Of a stretch of 64,000 nucleotides of DNA, positions 53,210 through 61,129 are shown in pieces. The notes below the pieces were generated by a model. That model was not told where the DNA came from. It saw only the letters and a program-made list of their open reading frames with translations, and did no database searches. Source of the stretch: Roseiterribacter gracilis (lineage in GTDB: Bacteria > Pseudomonadota > Alphaproteobacteria > BOG-932 > Roseiterribacteraceae); the NCBI GenBank assembly GCA_018332375.1, contig BOPV01000001.1, positions 2,914,001 through 2,978,000 of the forward strand. The letters run 5' to 3'. A program made the position numbers and the translations under genes. Each line of letters opens with the position of its first letter. Position 1 is the first letter of the stretch.

Positions 53210-53932
53210 CTACGCCGCGATCGGCACTAGGCACTCCGGCCCATCATTGCGCACGCTGTTGACGCGCTTGCTGACCTTGAAGGCGCGGAAGCGCGCGTCG
53301 TCGACCGTCTCGGTCATCGCGGCGAGATCGTCGGGTACGGTGTCGATGTACGAGGGCCAGGCCGTCGGCGGCAGCATCGCCGGTTGGCGGTCGTGGATCG
53401 CCGACATCCAGGGCGATGCCGGCATCGTGATGATGGCGACGCTGTCGCGATCGACGCCTTCGTGACGACCCGAATCCCAGACGCCGGCGAACATGATCGG
53501 CGTGCCGTCGCAATGCTCGATCGCCCAGCCCTGCTTGTCGCCCTTCTCGCCGGTCCATTCCCAAAAACCCGAAACGGGAATTAGGCAGCGGCGCTTCTTG
53601 AAGGTCGCCGCACCCGTCGTCTTGACCTTCTCGATCACGGCGTTGGTCATCAACGGCTTCCGGCGCTTCGCCGCCTGTTCGGCGGTTTCGCCGACGCGCT
53701 GCTTCGTCCACCACGGCATCGTCGGGCACATGTCCCAATGCAGCATGTCGAAGCGCAGCTCACCGTCGAGTTCGCGCAACACCGGGACGATCGACTTCGG
53801 GGCCACGTTCCAGCGCGGCTCGAGGTTTGTCGCGCGCAGCGCGTCGAAGTTGATCGTGCGCGGAGCGAAGCGCGCGCCGACTAAGTCGATGACCTCGTGG
53901 ACCGTGTAGGTCCGGCGGACACGATTGCACAT
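53210..53932 (-). CDS. SOS response-associated peptidase YedK/HMCES
   Basis: HMCES/YedK proteins form a stable crosslink with abasic sites in single-stranded DNA through the N-terminal cysteine. The 240-residue product has Cys2 after Met1, Asn42 (RWNVAP), Glu125 (GFWEW) and His180 (IHDRQPAML), all in the family positions. Catalytic and crosslinking residues are complete. Chromosomal and phage-borne copies both exist; its place here is within the island. Confidence 0.93.
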   Translation of the reverse strand: MCNRVRRTYTVHEVIDLVGARFAPRTINFDALRATNLEPRWNVAPKSIVPVLRELDGELRFDMLHWDMCPTMPWWTKQRVGETAEQAAKRRKPLMTNAVIEKVKTTGAATFKKRRCLIPVSGFWEWTGEKGDKQGWAIEHCDGTPIMFAGVWDSGRHEGVDRDSVAIITMPASPWMSAIHDRQPAMLPPTAWPSYIDTVPDDLAAMTETVDDARFRAFKVSKRVNSVRNDGPECLVPIAA

Positions 53933-53941
53933 CGGCAGCCT

Positions 53942-54295
53942 CTAGGAATCGCCGGCCAGGTGGCCGATCGCCGTAAGTTCGTAGGCGAGATCCTGCATGG
54001 TCCCGCCGCGCACCTCCAGCAGGAGCTCCATCGTCCGATAGTCGTCGGAGGCCAGGGCGCACGAGATCGCGATGCAGTCGTCGAGCGGTGCGGCGACCGA
54101 CGCATGCAGGCTTGCCTTGCCGTCAAGCACGAGGCCGAGCCCAAGCCGGAGAAAACCACGGATCGTCTCATGCTCGGGGATGCCGAATTCGGTCTCCATG
54201 CAGGCCGCGTCGAGCGCCACGGCCTCGTAGTCGACGGTGCGCATCGTGAAGACGACGAACTTCGTCGCCGGCAGGCATTCTTCGGTCGTGGTCAT
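53942..54295 (-). CDS. Hypothetical protein (117 residues)
   Basis: I do not recognise this acidic protein. It starts MTTTEECLPATKFVVFTMRT and contains a hydrophobic middle with FLRLGLGLVLDGKASLHASV and a C-terminal MQDLAYELTAIGHLAGD helix. It ends ten bases before the YedK start on the same strand and starts 22 bases after the next gene's stop, so the three probably share a transcript. ATG 54295 is chosen over an open frame that extends upstream into the neighbour. Confidence 0.6.
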   Translation of the reverse strand: MTTTEECLPATKFVVFTMRTVDYEAVALDAACMETEFGIPEHETIRGFLRLGLGLVLDGKASLHASVAAPLDDCIAISCALASDDYRTMELLLEVRGGTMQDLAYELTAIGHLAGDS

Positions 54296-54317
54296 GGCTG
54301 CGCCGAGTCCACGCGCA

Positions 54318-54851
54318 TCATTTCCATCGAGCTCCCCATTTCTGAAGCGTCGCCATCTGGCCGTCGGTGAGGGCGGTCTTGTCCCGGTGCGCGTCCGCGA
54401 TGACGTCGCCCGCACCGGTCCACATGACCATCAGGGTGCGCCCGTCGGACATCCGCGCATGCACCTCTGGGCCGGCGGGCCCCAAGACGTTGCGATACGA
54501 GACCACCCTCAGCCCCTCTCCCTCTACCGCGGCGATCGATCTCGGAGCGGCAGGGTCGCGGAGCGTTTCCTTCGGCAACCTACGGCTGGCCCGTGCCGTC
54601 GGTATTGTTTGGAGGATCTTCCGCGCGGCAGGGCCGCCGCCGCCCTGAAAGGCCTCCTCGAGCCACGCGTTCACCTCGCTGTCCGGCACCCCCATGCGGC
54701 GCAGTATTTCCCCGACCACCACCTCGGTTTCGGCATTTCGCCGAGCCTGGGTAAGCAGCTCGCGCCGAAGCGCCGCCAGCTCGATGGCCTCGAGGCTCGA
54801 GCGCGGCACCCGCCTGTCGTCGATCCAGCGTTTCGGTGGCTTTTCCGGCAT
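54318..54851 (-). CDS. Hypothetical protein (177 residues)
   Basis: Unknown. The N-terminal half is helical and charged (LRRELLTQARRNAETEVVVGEILRRMG reads as a long amphipathic helix when shortened). A linker leads to a C-terminal beta region with GPEVHARMSDGRTLMVMWTG. No signal peptide or membrane helix. It appears to be the first gene of the group 54851-53210 read leftwards. Confidence 0.6.
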   Translation of the reverse strand: MPEKPPKRWIDDRRVPRSSLEAIELAALRRELLTQARRNAETEVVVGEILRRMGVPDSEVNAWLEEAFQGGGGPAARKILQTIPTARASRRLPKETLRDPAAPRSIAAVEGEGLRVVSYRNVLGPAGPEVHARMSDGRTLMVMWTGAGDVIADAHRDKTALTDGQMATLQKWGARWK

Positions 54852-55042
54852 GCCGCTCCATCCCGACGCGCCTGAGATTTGGGTCGGGACTCATGCGCCG
54901 AGAACAAACAGAGAACAAGCACAACCTTTCCACATTTAGACGCTGGAAAACGGTGGCGTTTCAGCTTCATGGTTCCAGCCGGCACCGCGATTTCGCGAGG
55001 CGTACCCGTGATGAGCATGATCTCCATGACGAGGAGCTGCGG

Positions 55043-55954
55043 ATGACGCAAATCGCAATGCGCACGCCCTCCCTTCGCGTGGTGCACGTCGGTGCAGCGG
55101 CGATGCTGTCTGCCTTCGTCTGCTGGCTAGGCACCTACGCCTGGGGAAGCGCCAATGACGGAATTCCATACCTCATCGGAAATACGGCGGTCTTCGGTGT
55201 GATCGGCGCTGTGGTTGGGCGGCGATGGGCCGCCAAGCATCAGCGGCCGTTTCCCTTTGCCGCCTGGGCGCTTGCGGTTGCCGTCTGCCTCGTTGTCGCG
55301 AACCATCGCAAGATCGAGAACAGCTACTATGCGAAGCAAATCGAGCCGATCCTTGAAAAGCTCCAAAGCGATCCAGCCGGGGCGGCGGCTGAGCTTGAGA
55401 GCAAATCGGGGCCATTCGCCGAATTTCTTCGTAAGGCGATCGGAATCGGGAATGAATCCCGCGCTTATTTCGACGGTCGTTACGTACCGATCATGGCCGG
55501 TGCGGAAACTTGGCTTCGACCGGAAAATTTGGAGAGGCCCGACGTCGTTTCGCGCTACATCGCGGAAATTCAGCAGCGAAGGATCGCCCTCGCAGAGCTA
55601 CGCGCCGACTTACCTAAGATTCGTGATGCTGCAGCGAGCCGGCTTGACGAAGCCGCCGAAAAGCTAGTGAACGCGACCGGCGAAACAGCGCTGAAAAGTC
55701 AATTTCGCAACGGATTTATCCAATCGTTCAACCGTCGCGCCCAAGGATTCGACTTCGACGATCAAGCAATGGCGGTTAGTGCGCAAATCCTCGAGTTCGC
55801 CGGTGCCGCCAAGCCGAGACGCCAGGGCGACAAGTTGATCTTCGCCAGCACCGCGCAGGCGGAACAATACAATGCGCTTCTGAAAAAACTTGATCAGCTA
55901 ATTGGCGAACAGACTCGCTGGCAGCAATCGCTCGCCGCGTCGTCCGCGAAATAG
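55043..55954 (+). CDS. Membrane protein with coiled-coil body, unknown
   Basis: The 303-residue product has two or three N-terminal membrane helices (about residues 15-35, 40-60 and 75-92). A long charged helical domain with coiled-coil character follows. No catalytic motif is seen. ATG 55043 follows GAGGAGC. The gene stands alone, with about 190 bases between it and the divergent 54851 gene. Confidence 0.6.
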   Translation: MTQIAMRTPSLRVVHVGAAAMLSAFVCWLGTYAWGSANDGIPYLIGNTAVFGVIGAVVGRRWAAKHQRPFPFAAWALAVAVCLVVANHRKIENSYYAKQIEPILEKLQSDPAGAAAELESKSGPFAEFLRKAIGIGNESRAYFDGRYVPIMAGAETWLRPENLERPDVVSRYIAEIQQRRIALAELRADLPKIRDAAASRLDEAAEKLVNATGETALKSQFRNGFIQSFNRRAQGFDFDDQAMAVSAQILEFAGAAKPRRQGDKLIFASTAQAEQYNALLKKLDQLIGEQTRWQQSLAASSAK

Positions 55955-56000
55955 TCCGACTTCGAGACGTTGCGGCACTCGAGCGGGCGAAATCCTCAAG

Positions 56001-56174
56001 CTATCGACTCATCTCTCCCTGCAGGAATGCGCGCGCCCTTTTCATTGGCTCCGCATCCTTCAGTTCCTTCGTCGATGAAGCGGTACCGACTGCGCGCAAC
56101 ATCGTTTCGATGATCGACAGGGCGACGCCCAATCGCTGTGAATCGTTGTCGAAGCGGGCCGCCGCTTGGTTCAT
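56001..56174 (-). CDS. Small protein (57 residues)
   Basis: The frame starts with ATG 56174 (MNQAAARFDNDSQRLGVALS), continues as a long amphipathic helix, and ends FLQGEMSR. It looks coding rather than random: balanced composition, and no Arg-rich shadow character. It lies between two plus-strand genes. Function unknown. Confidence 0.5.
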   Translation of the reverse strand: MNQAAARFDNDSQRLGVALSIIETMLRAVGTASSTKELKDAEPMKRARAFLQGEMSR

Positions 56175-56273
56175 CGAACGCTCTCCTGCATGGAACGACG
56201 CCGACTATGCGCCGGTCTTAATCGGCCGTCATCACTATTTGCGGTAGTCGTCAAATTACGGCATCTAATCGGA

Positions 56274-56465
56274 ATGGAATCCTTTCGGCCCAGTGCACAG
56301 ATCGCCGTCGAGTATCTCGACGTGCGCAGCGGCGGGCGGGAGCGCGTGAACGTCGGATCGTTGCATCTCGCAAAGGAGATTGCCGACGAACTCGCCGCGA
56401 TCGGCGCACGGCCCGTCGTGCAGGTTTTCGGGCCCAACGGGTGGGAAGCCGTTCAAATCGACTAG
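56274..56465 (+). CDS. Small protein (63 residues)
   Basis: From ATG 56274 it encodes MESFRPSAQIAVEYLDVRSG and ends in FGPNGWEAVQID. It may form a small beta-alpha-beta unit. An upstream in-frame ATG at 56166 would extend it into the divergent neighbour and is not favoured. It converges with 56462-56764, overlapping by four bases. Confidence 0.5.
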   Translation: MESFRPSAQIAVEYLDVRSGGRERVNVGSLHLAKEIADELAAIGARPVVQVFGPNGWEAVQID

Positions 56466-56764
56466 CCGTCGCGGTGCGGGTTCGTCGCGTCTTCGAGCTG
56501 CAGCGCGAGCTTTTCGACTTCGGTCGTCCAACCCGGACCATGCCCGTCGACGCGAACGCCTTCCTCCCGCAAGGAGATCGCGTCGATCGCGAACGGGCGG
56601 CCGTTCGCGATTTGCTTCGCGCGAACGAGGAATTCGTCGATCAGCCCATGCAGCCGTGCCGGAGCGTCCGTCCTGCCGACGAACACGTCCGCGTGCCGCG
56701 AAAGGTTCGCCTCACGCAGCATTGCTCGCAGGCTCGCCGACGATCGGCCCGACATGTGCGTCAA
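56462..56764 (-). CDS. Hypothetical protein (100 residues)
   Basis: Unknown, with RHADVFVGRTDAPARLHGLIDEFLVRA as its most regular part. It overlaps the end of the next gene (56712-57227) by 53 bases on the same strand; a start at a later ATG (56722) would shrink this to 11 bases. The pair is probably an operon. Confidence 0.5.
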   Translation of the reverse strand: MTHMSGRSSASLRAMLREANLSRHADVFVGRTDAPARLHGLIDEFLVRAKQIANGRPFAIDAISLREEGVRVDGHGPGWTTEVEKLALQLEDATNPHRDG

Positions 56765-57227
56765 GCTGCTTACGGAGTTGGTAGGCCCGAGGCACTCCGC
56801 GCATTCCGAGCCACAACAATACGACCCCGACGGCGAAGAACGCCGCCACGAATGCGAGCGCGGGAATCGCGATGGCCAACGCCACGATGACGAACGGAAT
56901 CGCCCACAGCATGTAGACGGTGATCTCGCGCCAACCCGTCAGCTCGCCGACGTCGTCGATCACGATTCCGTCCGGTCTGCGCACGGCGAAGAGGATGCCG
57001 CGCTGGATGTACCAAAGACCGGGGCCGCCCTTTCGCACTTCGTCCGCGACCTGAGGCCCGGCGAGTATCCCGGCCTGACGATCGTCGCCGTCCGGATCGC
57101 TCCAGCTCAGCGAGTTGAACAGGCTGCCGCGGCCGACCTGGTCGTAGGTCCCGTGTTCGACGAGTTCGCCGCGGAGCGTCCCGGTGAAGTCGGACTTGCG
57201 CACTGATTCGGCCTCCGGTTTCGACAC
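56712..57227 (-). CDS. Membrane protein (171 residues)
   Basis: A soluble N-terminal part (about residues 1-100, with a GGPGLWYIQRGILFAVRRPDG segment) is followed by two or three close membrane helices (about 102-150) and a basic tail. Unknown function. It is divergent from the XRE gene; a 19-base palindrome lies in the 104-base gap between them and may control both. Confidence 0.6.
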   Translation of the reverse strand: MSKPEAESVRKSDFTGTLRGELVEHGTYDQVGRGSLFNSLSWSDPDGDDRQAGILAGPQVADEVRKGGPGLWYIQRGILFAVRRPDGIVIDDVGELTGWREITVYMLWAIPFVIVALAIAIPALAFVAAFFAVGVVLLWLGMRGVPRAYQLRKQLDAHVGPIVGEPASNAA

Positions 57228-57251
57228 GACGCCCGTTCGGCGTCGACCTTT

Positions 57252-57270
57252 AAGTCACATTATGAGACTT
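57252..57270. promoter_or_regulatory. 19-bp palindromic operator between divergent genes
   Basis: AAGTCACATTATGAGACTT is a near-perfect palindrome about a central T, with eight of nine pairs matching. It sits 25 bases upstream of the leftward membrane gene and about 62 upstream of the XRE gene. Such a site is typical for a small dimeric XRE repressor, and the neighbouring gene encodes one. Confidence 0.55.
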
Positions 57271-57331
57271 GCGGGTCACTTCAAAGGGCTTGTGCTTTTC
57301 AGCGACCGGCCATCCGGGGTCTATCGTCGGG

Positions 57332-57604
57332 ATGGTTGTTTCCGGGCGACAAATCCGGGCGGCGCGCGCGCTGCTGGACCTGTCACAAATCGATCTCGCC
57401 GATCTCGCCAAGGTCGGACGCGAGACGATCAGCGATCTCGAGATCGGCAAGGACGTGCGCACGTCGACGTTGATGGCCGCGGTCGACGCGCTCCATGCGA
57501 AAGGCATCGAGTTCGTGAACGGCCGGAACGGCGAAGAAGGCGTGGTCCTTCACGCGCCGGCCAAGAAGCCGAAGAAACGCGCGTCGCGAAAAGCCAGCCG
57601 TTGA
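57332..57604 (+). CDS. Short XRE-family repressor-like HTH protein
   Basis: The 90-residue product has a helix-turn-helix typical of Xre/Cro proteins (RQIRAARALLDLSQIDLADL, then RETISDLEIG), a short second part, and a Lys/Arg-rich C-terminal tail. ATG 57332 is preceded by GTCGGG. It is placed between a palindromic operator and a convergent tRNA-like gene, two bases from the latter's CCA end. A lysogeny-type or toxin-antitoxin regulator is likely. Confidence 0.75.
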   Translation: MVVSGRQIRAARALLDLSQIDLADLAKVGRETISDLEIGKDVRTSTLMAAVDALHAKGIEFVNGRNGEEGVVLHAPAKKPKKRASRKASR

Positions 57605-57606
57605 AT

Positions 57607-57701
57607 TGGTCGGGGCAGTGGGACTCGAACCCACCCGTCGCCGGTAATCTGCCAGCTCCCGCGGGGATATAAGGCCCGCCTGCACACCCGTGCTTACCCC
57701 G
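57607..57701 (-). tRNA. Class II tRNA-like gene with UAU anticodon and unusual D arm
   Basis: On the minus strand 95 bases fold as a tRNA. The 7-bp acceptor stem is complete (one G-T pair). The T arm is GTGGG/CCCAC around TTCGAGT. CCA is encoded after an A discriminator. The anticodon stem has five G/C pairs with a 9-base loop that contains U33-like T, TAT and A37; one C-C mismatch would give a 7-base loop. The long variable arm has 5 bp (46-50/58-62 of the RNA). The D arm is only 4 bp with a 4-base GGGT loop. Long variable arm and short D loop recall selC or allo-tRNAs; UAU tRNAs are rare in bacteria. Function unproven. Confidence 0.6.
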
Positions 57702-58028
57702 TCTATTCGACGGCGGCGCTCGGTATGAGTGGGTGTGCTTTCATTGCGACGCATGTTGTTCGATCGGATGCCGATGGCAAGTGCGGTCGTGACCGATAAG
57801 TCACTTTTTGTGGTCGTTGGTCCACATCGTTCGACTTTCGTTCTTGACGACGCGTCGTGCGCCCCTAGGTTGCCCCCGATGTCGAACGCAACGATCAGCT
57901 TCGAACCCAGCAAGGCGGCGCGCGTCAGCGCGTACGTGCGCGAAGTCATAACGCTCGCGGCCTGACCGCCGCTTGAGCCGCGCCGCAACTGCGGCGCTCA
58001 CCGACATCATCACCAGATGGAGAAATCG
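57702..58028 (+). other. Leader region of the AAA+ gene with possible 28-codon frame
   Basis: This 327-base gap holds no gene that I trust. A 28-codon frame (57879-57965, MSNATISFEPSKAARVSAYV...) could be a small peptide. A GC-rich hairpin around 57,978-57,995 follows and could end transcription or fold near the AAA+ start. No clear promoter could be assigned. Confidence 0.4.
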
Positions 58029-59438
58029 ATGACCCACGTCATCGAAGAGCCCGCGCTGCGCCTTTGGCGCATCTTGCGCGCGGAAGACTTTTTGCGCGTC
58101 GACCGTCGTCGGAAGGACGGCCTGGCCAACTGCGAAATCGAGGCGGTGGTATCCGCGCTCGCTCGCGTGCATCCGCTGCCGACCAACGAACGAGATCGCG
58201 ACGAGTACACCGCGGCACTGAACGGCGATGCGTCTTGTGCGATCGCGCTTGCCGAGCGCGCGCCGACCGACGACGAGCACGCGAGCTGGCTCGTCGTCGC
58301 CGCGTCGCGCGGCGCGCGAGAGGCCTGGGGCCTGCTGGTCGACGTGTTCGACGGGGTTCGCCGTCGCGTCGAGCGGGACGGCAGCGCATCCAAGTTGGCG
58401 GAAGCGGACACGCTCGACGAGCTGCGCGACGAATGGGCGGCCTTGTTTCGCGACGGTCCGCCGAAAGGCGGCATCGCCGCGATCCTTCGGCCGGACGGCG
58501 GCGTCGAGGAGCTTCTGAACTTTTCCGAGGACGAAGACGTCGAGACTGGATCGCCAGGCCCGTCGCTCGTCGTCGTGAAGGCGATCGGCGATCGAGATAC
58601 GCGCGAGGGCGAGCTACTGTTCGACGCGTATGGCGCGCTGACTCGGCCGCTTCCGCTGGAAACGTCGCCGATCGCGCCCGGGTTGCTGGCCTACATGCTC
58701 ACGTATCGTTTTCCGTGGGCGGCCGACGCGATCGCGCTGCTGCGCCGGCAGCTCGAAGCGTCGGCGATGTCGGCCCGCGGTTCGCGCATCGGCCCGACGC
58801 TGTTCGTGGGACCGCCCGGCTCCGGCAAGACGAGCCTGGCGATGGCGGTGGGACGCCTCCTCGGCCTGCAGCCGACGCTGCTCTCCGTCGCCGCGTCGCT
58901 GGACGTGCGGGCGTTGGTCGGAACCGCCCGCGGCTGGGCTTCGCGACAGCCGGCGTTTCCGCTGCTCGCGATGACGCGCGCGAAGATCGCCAACCCGCTG
59001 ATGATCGTCGACGAGATCGACAAGGCGGCAGGACGCTTCGAAGGACGCATGGAAGATGCGCTGCTCGCGTTCCTCGAGCCGTCGACCGCGGGCTGCTGGT
59101 TCGACGAGTGCCTGCTCGGCGCGTGCGATCTGTCGGCGTGTTCCTGGCTCCTCACCGCCAACGATCCCGACGCGATCTCCGACGTGCTGACGTCGCGCGT
59201 CGAGGTGGTGGAGGTGCCGCGTCCGTCGGGGCGCGACCTCGACAACGTGCTCGAAGTCGCGAGACGCGACCTCGCCTTCCGCATGCTCGCCGATCCCGAG
59301 GATTTGCCGATGCCGCCGGCAAGGGTGATGAAGGCACTGCGGGACGCGCTCGATCAAGGCGCGAACCTGCGCACGGTCCGCCGCGCCCTGGAGCGCCACG
59401 TCGCCCACGCCGGCCTCCAACCGCGACGGGCGCACTGA
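58029..59438 (+). CDS. AAA+ ATPase (MoxR/Lon-like core)
   Basis: The 469-residue product has an acidic helical N terminus (about 1-235) and a C-terminal AAA+ module. Walker A is GPPGSGKTS (residues about 260-268), Walker B is MIVDEIDKA. A sensor 1-like LLTANDPD and arginine-finger-type SR residues follow. The order and EIDKAAGRFEGRMEDALLAFLEP fit Lon/RuvB-like AAA+ proteins rather than a helicase. No protease or other effector domain is present, so it probably acts on a partner: the next gene overlaps its stop (TGATG). ATG 58029 has GGAGA upstream; 58017 is an alternative. Confidence 0.78.
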   Translation: MTHVIEEPALRLWRILRAEDFLRVDRRRKDGLANCEIEAVVSALARVHPLPTNERDRDEYTAALNGDASCAIALAERAPTDDEHASWLVVAASRGAREAWGLLVDVFDGVRRRVERDGSASKLAEADTLDELRDEWAALFRDGPPKGGIAAILRPDGGVEELLNFSEDEDVETGSPGPSLVVVKAIGDRDTREGELLFDAYGALTRPLPLETSPIAPGLLAYMLTYRFPWAADAIALLRRQLEASAMSARGSRIGPTLFVGPPGSGKTSLAMAVGRLLGLQPTLLSVAASLDVRALVGTARGWASRQPAFPLLAMTRAKIANPLMIVDEIDKAAGRFEGRMEDALLAFLEPSTAGCWFDECLLGACDLSACSWLLTANDPDAISDVLTSRVEVVEVPRPSGRDLDNVLEVARRDLAFRMLADPEDLPMPPARVMKALRDALDQGANLRTVRRALERHVAHAGLQPRRAH

Positions 59439-60001
59439 TGCCATCGGCGAAACCGAAGCGCACCGCAGGCGAGCGATCGCTCGTGCTGCTCACCGGCTTG
59501 ATGGACCAAGGCAGGCTGCTCGCGGCCAGCGTCGCCGTCGGTCGGCTCGAACTGCCGGCCCGCCGGACGATGCCGATCATCGACGAGATCGTCGGCTTCT
59601 CGGCGATCGACGCGGTGGACGAGCGCGGGGTTCTGGCCGCCGTCACCGACGTGCTGTGGCGGGCCGGCCGGACCGACTGCTTGGTCGTCACGCTCGACGG
59701 CATGAACCGCGAGATTCCGGCACTGCTGTCGGGCGGAGCCAGGTTCGGGATCCCGATCGAGCCGGTGCGCGAGCTGGTGCCGGTCCCGCCCGGCCATGCC
59801 CCCGGCGCGGCGGCGCACGAGCACCTGAGCGTGGCGCACTGGACCTCGGGCTTGCCGGAGGATCCCGGCGACCTCGCCGGCGCGCACAACGTTGCCTGGA
59901 GCCTCTTGCTGGGAATCCTCAAATCCTCAGGGGCCATGAGCGAGGCGCTGTGGCGGCGGCGGATGCAGGGGTTTGTGCCTTGCAGGACTCGCGCAGAGTG
60001 A
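59438..60001 (+). CDS. Unknown partner of the AAA+ ATPase
   Basis: The 187-residue product is not recognised. It has mixed alpha/beta character (VVTLDGMNREIPALLSGGAR; VPVPPGHAPGAAAHEHLSVA) without membrane helices. ATG 59438 overlaps the AAA+ stop by one base (TGATG), so translation is coupled. The two look like one functional unit in front of the recombinase genes. Confidence 0.6.
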   Translation: MPSAKPKRTAGERSLVLLTGLMDQGRLLAASVAVGRLELPARRTMPIIDEIVGFSAIDAVDERGVLAAVTDVLWRAGRTDCLVVTLDGMNREIPALLSGGARFGIPIEPVRELVPVPPGHAPGAAAHEHLSVAHWTSGLPEDPGDLAGAHNVAWSLLLGILKSSGAMSEALWRRRMQGFVPCRTRAE

Positions 60002-60037
60002 TTCGGGCGGCGTCACGAATCACTCCGAGACAAACAG

Positions 60038-61129
60038 ATGACCCTGCCCGCCGTTCTGCTTCCGCCTGCCCGGGGCGCCTTGAGAGGCGTCTATGTCCTG
60101 AAGGACCCGTCATTGCCGGTGCCCGTCGCCTTCGACGGCGACGACCGGCCGATTCAATACATGGTCGAGTTCGCGCGCTGGCTACTCGGCCGCCTTCTCG
60201 CCGTCGGGACGATTTCCGATCGCGTCGGCGAGGTCGTCCGTTGGTTGCGCTGGTGCGGCGGGCAGGACCTCGATCCATGCGCCCCGGACCCGCAATCGTA
60301 CGCAAGCTACTGGACGAGGCGATCCAAGCGCGCCGACGGCTCTCCGCGTTCCCGCGCCGGCATCGGCGTTTCGATGCGCCACCTGGAATCCTTCATGGAG
60401 TTCTGCGTCGCGTCCGGACGAGCGCCGGCGTTGCCGTATGAGTTGATCGCCAAAAAGATTCGAACGCCGCGCGGCGAGATCGTGGCGATGGTCCCGACCA
60501 TCCGGCCGGCGCGGCAAGTCCGCGATACCATCATCCTGCCCGAGCCCGAGACGTTCGCCGCGGTCGTGGCCGCGCTCGACGGAGAGATGGCGATCTTCCT
60601 GCGGCTCGGACTCGAAGCCGGCGTTCGTACGAGCGAGGGGCCGCGGGTGCTGCAGGCGTGGCGTTGCAAGCGCGATCTGGGCGGCGGCGACTGCGTGGTC
60701 ACGATCAGGCGCAAGAAGCGACCGGACGGCGCTCCCGTCTATGTCGGCGCGGATCTGGCGCGCGACATCGATGCTTTCCTTCGCCACCGTCGGGACCGAG
60801 CCACATATCCGTCGAGGTTCGCCATCGCGCACGCAATCGAGGAGGCCGCGCGCAAGGTCGGAGCGCGCGTGACGATGACGCTGGCACGTCACGCATTCGC
60901 GAGCGGCCTGTACCAGGCGCTGCTCGAGCTTGAAGGACCGGACCGTGTCGGCGCACCGCCGCTCGTCGTGAAAGAGGCGATGGGTCACGCCAGCCTCGCG
61001 ACCTCGGAAAGCTATCTCGATCTCTTCGAGCATGACGTGGACGTTTCGCTCGCGATCGTGCCGCCGGATCGCGCGCGCGATCTGCTGCGTGCCATTCGAT
61101 GCGCCAACTACGGAGGACGGGCGCGATGA
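60038..61129 (+). CDS. Tyrosine recombinase 1 (TnpA-like)
   Basis: The 363-residue product has an N-terminal SAM-like core-binding region (about 40-130) and a catalytic domain with Arg197 (AGVRTSEG), Arg284-His285 (LARHAFASG), His317 (MGHAS) and Tyr326 (ESYLD). The first His of the usual HxLR motif is replaced by Thr281. This length is close to TnpA of Tn554. The stop overlaps the ATG of the second recombinase. It is probably the main strand-cutting enzyme of the island. Confidence 0.85.
   Translation: MTLPAVLLPPARGALRGVYVLKDPSLPVPVAFDGDDRPIQYMVEFARWLLGRLLAVGTISDRVGEVVRWLRWCGGQDLDPCAPDPQSYASYWTRRSKRADGSPRSRAGIGVSMRHLESFMEFCVASGRAPALPYELIAKKIRTPRGEIVAMVPTIRPARQVRDTIILPEPETFAAVVAALDGEMAIFLRLGLEAGVRTSEGPRVLQAWRCKRDLGGGDCVVTIRRKKRPDGAPVYVGADLARDIDAFLRHRRDRATYPSRFAIAHAIEEAARKVGARVTMTLARHAFASGLYQALLELEGPDRVGAPPLVVKEAMGHASLATSESYLDLFEHDVDVSLAIVPPDRARDLLRAIRCANYGGRAR

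Noticed and set aside
57607..57701. Simple 3' tRNA fragment left by integration
   Set aside because: A complete 7-bp acceptor stem, an anticodon-like arm and a variable arm are all present, which a 3' fragment would not have.
57729..57965. 78-residue frame before the AAA+ gene
   Set aside because: No clear ribosome-binding site at the first ATG and no recognisable features; only the last 28 codons look possible, listed as a weak option.
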